A stretch of DNA of 64,000 nt from Candidatus Eiseniibacteriota bacterium (GTDB lineage Bacteria > Eisenbacteria > RBG-16-71-46 > CAIMUX01): contig JACKCR010000002.1 in assembly GCA_020633975.1 (NCBI GenBank), positions 1,488,001 through 1,552,000 on the forward strand, written 5' to 3'. The translations under genes were made by a program, and so were the position numbers. Under the pieces are notes generated by a model. That model was given only the letters and a program-made list of their open reading frames with translations, had not been told where the DNA came from and did no database searches. Shown one piece after another: positions 58,979 through 64,000 of this stretch. The stretch's first letter is position 1. Every line of letters begins with the position of its first letter.

Positions 58979-61975
58979 CTATCGACCCGTCGTCACGCGC
59001 GTCGCTCTACCCTGGAACCGCTCGGTTCCCAACCGTACTTCCCAGAAGTAGACCCCCGACGGAACGGCCTGGCCGTTTCGGTCTCGGCCGTTCCAGGTCA
59101 GGACATGCCGTCCCGGAGTGAGTACTTCGTCGGCTAGCGCGAGCACGCGTCGTCCAGAGGCATCGAAGAGTGTGGCGACGGTCGGTGCAGACTCGGGAAG
59201 GTCGAGCTGGAGCGTCATCCGTCCTTGGAACGGATTGGGCCCCAGATTCTCCACCGACCACACGTGCGACGGCGTCTCGAGAGAGCCCTCGCCCCCAAAC
59301 GCGTCACGCGGGCCGGCCAGGACGGTGAACTCGCCTCGCGCTAGATCGCCGTCGCGCGAGAGACGCGACAACGTGAGCGTACCGGGACGCGACGCGTCCA
59401 GGGAAAGTGCGCCGTTCAACGGCAGCGAGGCGTCTGGCGGATACTCGGCGCCCGGAAGAAGCGCATCGCCGACTCGATCGGTAGAGACGACACGAGCGAT
59501 CCACCCCGACGGAAGCGCGCCCGATGGCGCGAAGTCGATCACGACGGGAAGGAACGGCGACGACGCAGCGCCGCTCTCTTCGCGAGCCTTCGTCTCGACG
59601 ATCACGTCCCAGACGAGCAGCCCGGACTCCGGAGCGCGGTAGTCGGAGCAGAGAAGGCCGTCTCCTTCGGCCCCATGAAACGCGAGCCGAACGCCGTCAC
59701 CGATCATTCTCGGTTCGGTGTAGTCGAACGGATCTTTCGAGGCGGTCGCCGTGGAGGCGATTCCCAGCACGTTGTCCGCATCACGCGCGTCGCCGGCGGA
59801 CGCGCTGAGTTGGAGCGACCACTCGGATGAAACGTGAGCGGAGGCTCGAGAGGAACCGGCCTTCGCCCCTACTGCTGCCGGGATCGGATCGATCTCCAAC
59901 GTCACCGCGAATCCGTTTGGGTTGTACCAGCTGTATCCCGTCCAGGGCTCGAGGGTGGAGATCGACCCCGGGGAGACCCACGAGCCGGTGTAGGCGTAGG
60001 GACCGTCGACGGTCGCGCCGACCGATGCGGCACTGACAGACAACGGCGCAACGAACGGACTCCCGACGTCGTTCCACCCCGGCGCCAGCTCGATCTCGAA
60101 CGGTTCGAGAGGAGCGGACAGCAAGTTCGCCGTGTCGAACCGCGAACCCGTGGCCGCGACCAGGATCCAGTACGCCTTCCCGGCAACGAGCTCGTCCGCC
60201 GGCGCGTTCGGGTACTCGTTGTACACGCCCGTCTCGTACCGGAAGAAGCGCCACTTCGTATCGTCGTACGCGCCGAAGTCGTCCACCAAAAGGGCGTCGA
60301 CACTTCGGTCGGACACGACTCCGGGTAGGGAGATCATCCGGTATCCGGACTGCTCACTTCCTCCGGGCAACGTCGAAGGAAGCTGTGACGTCGTCGTCGA
60401 CGTCCGGAACTGGAACGTAGTGGTGGGCGCATCCGCGGGCAGACGCGCGAGAAGACCGTCGTGTTCGTACTCGAAGTAGTACCGGGAGCCGAAGAGGCGG
60501 ACCTCCTCCCCGGGGATCGTCGAGACGTAGCGGGTGGCGGACTGGACAGTCATCGTGCGCTGAGTCCACGAGGGTTCGGTGGTCCCGCCACCCAAAACGT
60601 AGTGGAGCGTGACCACCGGATCACCAGGGGGCGGTGTCCCGTCTTGCTGAAGCTCGAGCGCGAGTTCGGTGGCTCGCCCCGTCGGGACGGTTCCGATTTC
60701 CGTGTGGCTGAGCGCAGGGAGTGTGTAGGTGACGCCGGACCCGCTGAGGTCGACGCTCCCACACTCGGTGCCCGAGAGCGAGACCTGACAGGACTTCAGG
60801 CCGTCAGAACTCGGAGTGAACCGAAACGACCTCGTCGCCGATCCGCCCGCACCGACCGAGAAGGCCGCATCGTCCACCAGTTCGAACTCGGCACAGCTGA
60901 AGGAGACCGTACCGAGGAGCGGCTGATCTCCGTCGTTGAAGATCGTGAGCGATCGCACCGCACTGCTGTCCACCCGAACGGTGCCGAAGTCGAGCGCATC
61001 GGTGTCGAGGCGACAGATCGGCCCGGGCACTCGCTTCCGCACGACGATGTCGTCGAGGAAGACACCGCTGCCGACCGATGTGACGTTGTCGCTGAAGAAG
61101 TAGAACGCGAAGTAGACTTCGTCGAGGCTGCTGAGATCCTCGACACCGAAGGCATCGGCGACGTCGTACTCTCGCTGGACGTAGGCCGACGTGCGCAGGC
61201 TCTCGAAGTACCCGAGAAAGTTCACGTTGTCGGTGCTCACACCGTAGTAGAGCGTGTCGCCCGGCGCGAGATCGAGGTACTCCCAGAACTCGATCGTCGC
61301 CGATTCGGCATCGCTGAGATCGAACGGACCGCGCACCATCCACACCTTGACGTCATTCGGATAGGAATCCGTTGCGGGATCGAGCGGCGGAAACTCGATC
61401 GCGTTGTCTGACGAACCGACACACCAGCCGGAGAAGGTCCCGCTGTGGGGGCGGTATGCAACATCGTCCCAGCGGTAGAGGCTCGTACCTCGGCGGAAGA
61501 TCTGCCAGCTCCCGGGGAAGCCCGACTCGAACCCCTCGTCGAGTATGACCTGCCAGTTCAGATCCTCACCGTTCGGTTCGGGTGGGGCCAAGACCTGAGG
61601 AGGCGCCACCGCCGAATGCGTGAAGACCGGCCCGGGTGCGTCCCGCAGCGCGGGCTGCGAGGTCCACGCGGGCTGCACGGTCTGCGCGGGCTGGACGGTC
61701 CGCGCGGGCTGAACGAACCTCGCGGGCTGAACGAACTTCGCGGGCGGTGTCTTCGGAGCGTCTGCGGGTTCGTGAGACGCACCTGGAGCCGGCGTCGCGC
61801 TCAGGGCGAGAACCAACGCGACCGAAGCGAGCGCGATGGAGCCGCGTACGGCAGTGGCCCGCGCGATGGCAGCGAGTGCGGCGACGCCGAGCAACACGGA
61901 GTCCAGGTGGAGACGGACGGCGTCCCGGACAGGAACCGTCCGCCTTGGGAGACCTCGTGAGCCCAGGGGGCGCAT
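58979..61975 (-). CDS. Large secreted protein with choice-of-anchor-D-like and FlgD-like domains
   Basis: A 998-residue protein. The ATG at 61975 overlaps the upstream stop (TGATG). A long N-terminal leader (hydrophobic at about 45-65) is followed by a tandem 'VQPAR'-type repeat. A jelly-roll-like domain begins 'VILDEGFESGFPGSWQIF'. Next comes an Ig-like/ASH (choice-of-anchor D) domain, 'LDTDALDFGTVRVDSSAVRS' to 'VDLSGSGVTYTLP'. A central region has 'GYRMISLPGVVSDRSVDALL' and 'ELAPGWNDVGSPFVAPLS', a pattern seen in other large secreted proteins. The FlgD-like tail is 'LGPNPFQGRMTLQLDL' and 'LTWNGRDRNGQAVPSGVYFWEV'. It is likely surface-exposed. Function is unknown. Confidence 0.85.
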   Translation of the reverse strand: MRPLGSRGLPRRTVPVRDAVRLHLDSVLLGVAALAAIARATAVRGSIALASVALVLALSATPAPGASHEPADAPKTPPAKFVQPARFVQPARTVQPAQTVQPAWTSQPALRDAPGPVFTHSAVAPPQVLAPPEPNGEDLNWQVILDEGFESGFPGSWQIFRRGTSLYRWDDVAYRPHSGTFSGWCVGSSDNAIEFPPLDPATDSYPNDVKVWMVRGPFDLSDAESATIEFWEYLDLAPGDTLYYGVSTDNVNFLGYFESLRTSAYVQREYDVADAFGVEDLSSLDEVYFAFYFFSDNVTSVGSGVFLDDIVVRKRVPGPICRLDTDALDFGTVRVDSSAVRSLTIFNDGDQPLLGTVSFSCAEFELVDDAAFSVGAGGSATRSFRFTPSSDGLKSCQVSLSGTECGSVDLSGSGVTYTLPALSHTEIGTVPTGRATELALELQQDGTPPPGDPVVTLHYVLGGGTTEPSWTQRTMTVQSATRYVSTIPGEEVRLFGSRYYFEYEHDGLLARLPADAPTTTFQFRTSTTTSQLPSTLPGGSEQSGYRMISLPGVVSDRSVDALLVDDFGAYDDTKWRFFRYETGVYNEYPNAPADELVAGKAYWILVAATGSRFDTANLLSAPLEPFEIELAPGWNDVGSPFVAPLSVSAASVGATVDGPYAYTGSWVSPGSISTLEPWTGYSWYNPNGFAVTLEIDPIPAAVGAKAGSSRASAHVSSEWSLQLSASAGDARDADNVLGIASTATASKDPFDYTEPRMIGDGVRLAFHGAEGDGLLCSDYRAPESGLLVWDVIVETKAREESGAASSPFLPVVIDFAPSGALPSGWIARVVSTDRVGDALLPGAEYPPDASLPLNGALSLDASRPGTLTLSRLSRDGDLARGEFTVLAGPRDAFGGEGSLETPSHVWSVENLGPNPFQGRMTLQLDLPESAPTVATLFDASGRRVLALADEVLTPGRHVLTWNGRDRNGQAVPSGVYFWEVRLGTERFQGRATRVTTGR
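61649..61747 (-). repeat. 18-bp tandem repeat encoding a VQPAR-type run
   Basis: Five full 18-bp units and a partial sixth begin CGCGGGCTG on the plus strand at 61649, 61667, 61685, 61703, 61721 and 61739. They encode alternating FVQPAR, TVQPAQ and TVQPAW segments just after the leader of the secreted protein, probably a flexible stalk. Confidence 0.85.
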
Positions 61976-63165
61976 CACTCGTGCTCCGGCGGAAGGGGTA
62001 GCGTAGTCGGTTCGTCGCCAGGAGGATCGGACGAGTCCCCTCCCCCGCCGGCCAAGAGAGCAACGAGTCCGCCGAGCGCGACGGCCGCTCCGCCGATGAG
62101 GAACCACTTCTTGTTCTTGCCGCCTGTCGAGCCTGCGTCCGACCTCGCGAGTTCCGCTCCCGTCGGACCGGGAGTCGTCTCTCCGGCGCGATCCGTGGCC
62201 GCCCGTTCCGCGGCTTCGTCGGCAGAGGGACGAGCTCCCGGATCGGGCGTCTGATCTGCGATGACCCCTTCCTGCCTCGGGCCGTGCGTGGCCGGAGCGT
62301 TGGGATCACCGATCGTCTCGACGCTCCACCAACCGGACGAGGGGAACCGGGCGACCTCGTTGCCACCGCTCGTGGTCAGCCGGAGGTAGTATCGGAGCCC
62401 TGCGCTCGTGAGGGCCGAACTCGGGATCGACGAAAGGTACACGGTCGCCCCGTCGCGTTCGCCCGAAGGACGGAGCTGGGTGTAGCGAACGCGACTGCTT
62501 CCTCCGACCTGGAACATCGCGTACAGCTCACGCTTCCCGAGTCCGCCACGGACCTCGGCCTCGATGTCTAGAGCGACACCGACGGGCGCTCGTTCGACAG
62601 GAGCATGCACGACGACAGGAAGCGAGGAACCCGGCGGCGCCGTCTCTGTCGCAGTCTCTGGCGGCGGCGACGCCAGCCCGTCGAGAAGCCGCTCGACTGC
62701 GGTCCCGGCCGCGACGAACAGCTCCTGTTCGCCCTTCGCGGAGACTTCTACGGAGTCGAGGCTCCGCCCGGTCTGAACGTGGGTCACCTCCGCCAACAAG
62801 CGCAGTCCGGAAGACGCCTCGAGAACGCGCGACCAGAGAACGCGGTCCGCGCCGAGTTCCCGTCCGACGCGAGCAGCACACGCCGCGTCGCCACAAGGGC
62901 GCGAATCGATGGACACGAGCTGGAAGCGGACGTCTTGCTCGACCTCTTGCCGGAAGAACTCGCCGAGGAGCTGTGCCGTGGCCGGCGACACGGCGTCGGG
63001 CGCCGGCGGAAGGACGACGACACGTTCGATCGACGCGGCGAACGCGCATCCTCCGCCGCCTTCGGAAGTCCTCGGGAAGCCTGAAGGAACCGTTCCGAAG
63101 GCGAGCCAGATGACGAGCCAAGCCGCGAGAACGGGAGACGGCCTTGCGGTCACCCCACCTCTCAT
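61975..63165 (-). CDS. Membrane-anchored protein with CsgG/TolB-N-like domain
   Basis: A 396-residue protein. The ATG at 63165 overlaps the aceE stop (TGATG). A hydrophobic leader ends near 'GGCAFAAS', where a Cys might be lipidated. Residues about 47-165 ('VVVLPPAPDAVSPATAQLLGE', 'GDAACAARVGRELGADRVLWSRV', 'LLAEVTHVQTGRSLDSVEV') resemble the nucleotide-free CsgG/TolB-N-type fold seen in many envelope proteins; this is by pattern only. A beta-rich middle ('RYYLRLTTSGGNEVARFPSS') leads through an Ala/Asp/Pro-rich linker to a second membrane segment at about 350-367 ('KKWFLIGGAAVALGGLVALL') and a short acidic tail. Function is unknown. Confidence 0.75.
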   Translation of the reverse strand: MRGGVTARPSPVLAAWLVIWLAFGTVPSGFPRTSEGGGGCAFAASIERVVVLPPAPDAVSPATAQLLGEFFRQEVEQDVRFQLVSIDSRPCGDAACAARVGRELGADRVLWSRVLEASSGLRLLAEVTHVQTGRSLDSVEVSAKGEQELFVAAGTAVERLLDGLASPPPETATETAPPGSSLPVVVHAPVERAPVGVALDIEAEVRGGLGKRELYAMFQVGGSSRVRYTQLRPSGERDGATVYLSSIPSSALTSAGLRYYLRLTTSGGNEVARFPSSGWWSVETIGDPNAPATHGPRQEGVIADQTPDPGARPSADEAAERAATDRAGETTPGPTGAELARSDAGSTGGKNKKWFLIGGAAVALGGLVALLAGGGGDSSDPPGDEPTTLPLPPEHE

Positions 63166-64000
63166 CAGATCGTCACTGCCGGCACCGTGTCGGGGTCGAA
63201 TCCGATCGAACGCACTGCGTCCTGAAGCGCGGCATCGCTGAGCCCACCCTCCCGATGGAGCGCTACCAGGGCGGCAAACACGATGTTCTCTGCGTCGATC
63301 TCGAAGAAGCGGCGGAGCGCCTCCCGCGTGTCCGAGCGACCGAAGCCGTCCGTTCCGAGCGTGACGTACCGCCCCGGAACCCAGGGCAGGATCATGTCGG
63401 GCACCGCCTTCATGAAGTCGCTGACAGCCACGGTCGGAAGCTCGGAGCCGAGCGCCATCGTGACGTACGGTTTCTTCTCGGGCTTGTTCCAGTGGATCCG
63501 GTTCTGCCGTTCCACTTCGAGCGCGTCCCGCCTGAGTTCCACGTAGCTCGTCACGCTCCAGACTTCCGCGGGGATGTCGAGTGACGAGAGGATCTCCTGA
63601 GCCCGGAGCGCCTGCTGGAGGATCGAGCCACTGCCGAGGAGCCGCACCTTCGCCTTCCGCCGCTTCTCGAGCGGGCCGCGGAAGCGGTAGAGGCCACGGA
63701 GGATTCCCTCCTGCACGCCCTTCTCGGACGGCATCTCCGGCATCGTGTAGTTCTCGTTGTAGAGGGTGAGGTAGTAGAAGACGTCCTCACAGTCCCCGTA
63801 CATTCGCTTCATGCCGTCTTCGATGATCACTGCGATTTCGTAGGCAAAGGCCGGGTCGTAGACGACACAGGCGGGGTTGGTCGACGCGAGCACGATGCTG
63901 TGGCCGTCCTGGTGCTGGAGCCCCTCACCGTTCAGCGTCGTCCGGCCAGCCGTCGCACCGAGCATGAACCCGCGCGTGCGCGCGTCGGCCGCGGCCCAAC
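63165..64000 (-). CDS. aceE: Pyruvate dehydrogenase E1, homodimeric type, C-terminal part
   Basis: About 278 codons from the right edge to the stop at 63165. The first visible residues are 'WAAADARTRGFMLGATAGRTTLNGEGLQHQDGHS' in the pattern of E. coli AceE (quoted briefly: 'TLNGEGLQHQDGHS'). 'DPAFAYEIAVIIEDGMKRMYG', 'YYLTLYNENYTMPEMP', 'VRLLGSGSILQQALRAQEIL', 'VWSVTSYVELRRDALEVER' and 'LGTDGFGRSDTREALRRFFE' all match the transketolase C-terminal region. The thiamine-diphosphate part lies beyond the window. It decarboxylates pyruvate for acetyl-CoA synthesis. The E2 and E3 genes are not seen downstream; two envelope genes overlap its 3' end instead. Confidence 0.97.
   Translation of the reverse strand, partial: WAAADARTRGFMLGATAGRTTLNGEGLQHQDGHSIVLASTNPACVVYDPAFAYEIAVIIEDGMKRMYGDCEDVFYYLTLYNENYTMPEMPSEKGVQEGILRGLYRFRGPLEKRRKAKVRLLGSGSILQQALRAQEILSSLDIPAEVWSVTSYVELRRDALEVERQNRIHWNKPEKKPYVTMALGSELPTVAVSDFMKAVPDMILPWVPGRYVTLGTDGFGRSDTREALRRFFEIDAENIVFAALVALHREGGLSDAALQDAVRSIGFDPDTVPAVTI

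Overview
The window is 64 kb of GC-rich, densely coding bacterial DNA with no recognisable tRNA, rRNA, CRISPR array, insertion sequence or prophage. The cell envelope is Gram-negative: TolA/TonB-like, TolB, Pal and CpoB/YbgF genes lie together, and several lipoproteins and secreted proteins are present. Five secreted proteins carry a C-terminal FlgD-like tail (an 'NPF' start, then W-D/N-G-R-D and 'P(A/S)GVYF') of the kind common in the FCB superphylum and neighbouring candidate phyla such as Eisenbacteria and Krumholzibacteriota. A homodimeric AceE-type pyruvate dehydrogenase, a long-form IspH, tyrosine catabolism by HPPD/HmgA and a PdxST vitamin B6 pathway also fit an aerobic, protein-degrading heterotroph of such a lineage. 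The phylum assignment is inference.

Layout. 1-7931 (minus): three 'choice-of-anchor B' propeller proteins, two of them overlapping by ATGA. 8281-10488 (plus): a YdeP/FdhF-like molybdopterin oxidoreductase. 10594-12650 (minus): ECF sigma factor, small zinc-finger anti-sigma factor and a glycosyltransferase in one tight unit. 12816-14888: membrane-anchored sulfatase-like/TPR protein. 14925-15668: DUF502 membrane protein. 15923-18193: hppD-hmgA operon. 18783-21095: secreted metzincin protease. 21225-24989: paired M16 peptidases. 25203-32347 (minus): MFS transporter, cpoB, pal, tolB, tolA/tonB and an ABC-class ATPase. 32522-34971 (plus): a Gfo/Idh/MocA oxidoreductase overlapping trkA. 35003-37270: an APC/CCC-type cation-chloride transporter. 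37329-44879 (minus): isocitrate dehydrogenase-like enzyme, FAD-linked 2-hydroxyacid dehydrogenase, Era with a very unusual N-terminal tail, and a Tricorn-like S41 protease. 44950-48222: ispH, a DUF4398-like lipoprotein (minus) and mutY. 48333-50483 (minus): second ECF sigma/anti-sigma operon with a secreted protein. 50675-53837 (minus): pdxR-pdxS-pdxT. 54080-57831 (minus): hflX and groES-groEL. 58435-64000: a small hypothetical gene, then the 3' end of aceE followed by two secreted-protein genes joined by TGATG overlaps.

Themes. Short in-frame tandem repeats recur inside coding genes (Era, HflX, the 998-residue secreted protein, the MFS loop) and in several gaps. Stop/start overlaps (ATGA, TGATG) mark many gene pairs. 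I found no obvious defence system or novel enzyme cassette. The most unusual items are the Era tail of about 250 residues, the pdxRST operon preceded by repeated CCAAT-type sites, the coupling of aceE to two envelope proteins, and the pairing of an isocitrate dehydrogenase with a 2-hydroxyacid dehydrogenase.
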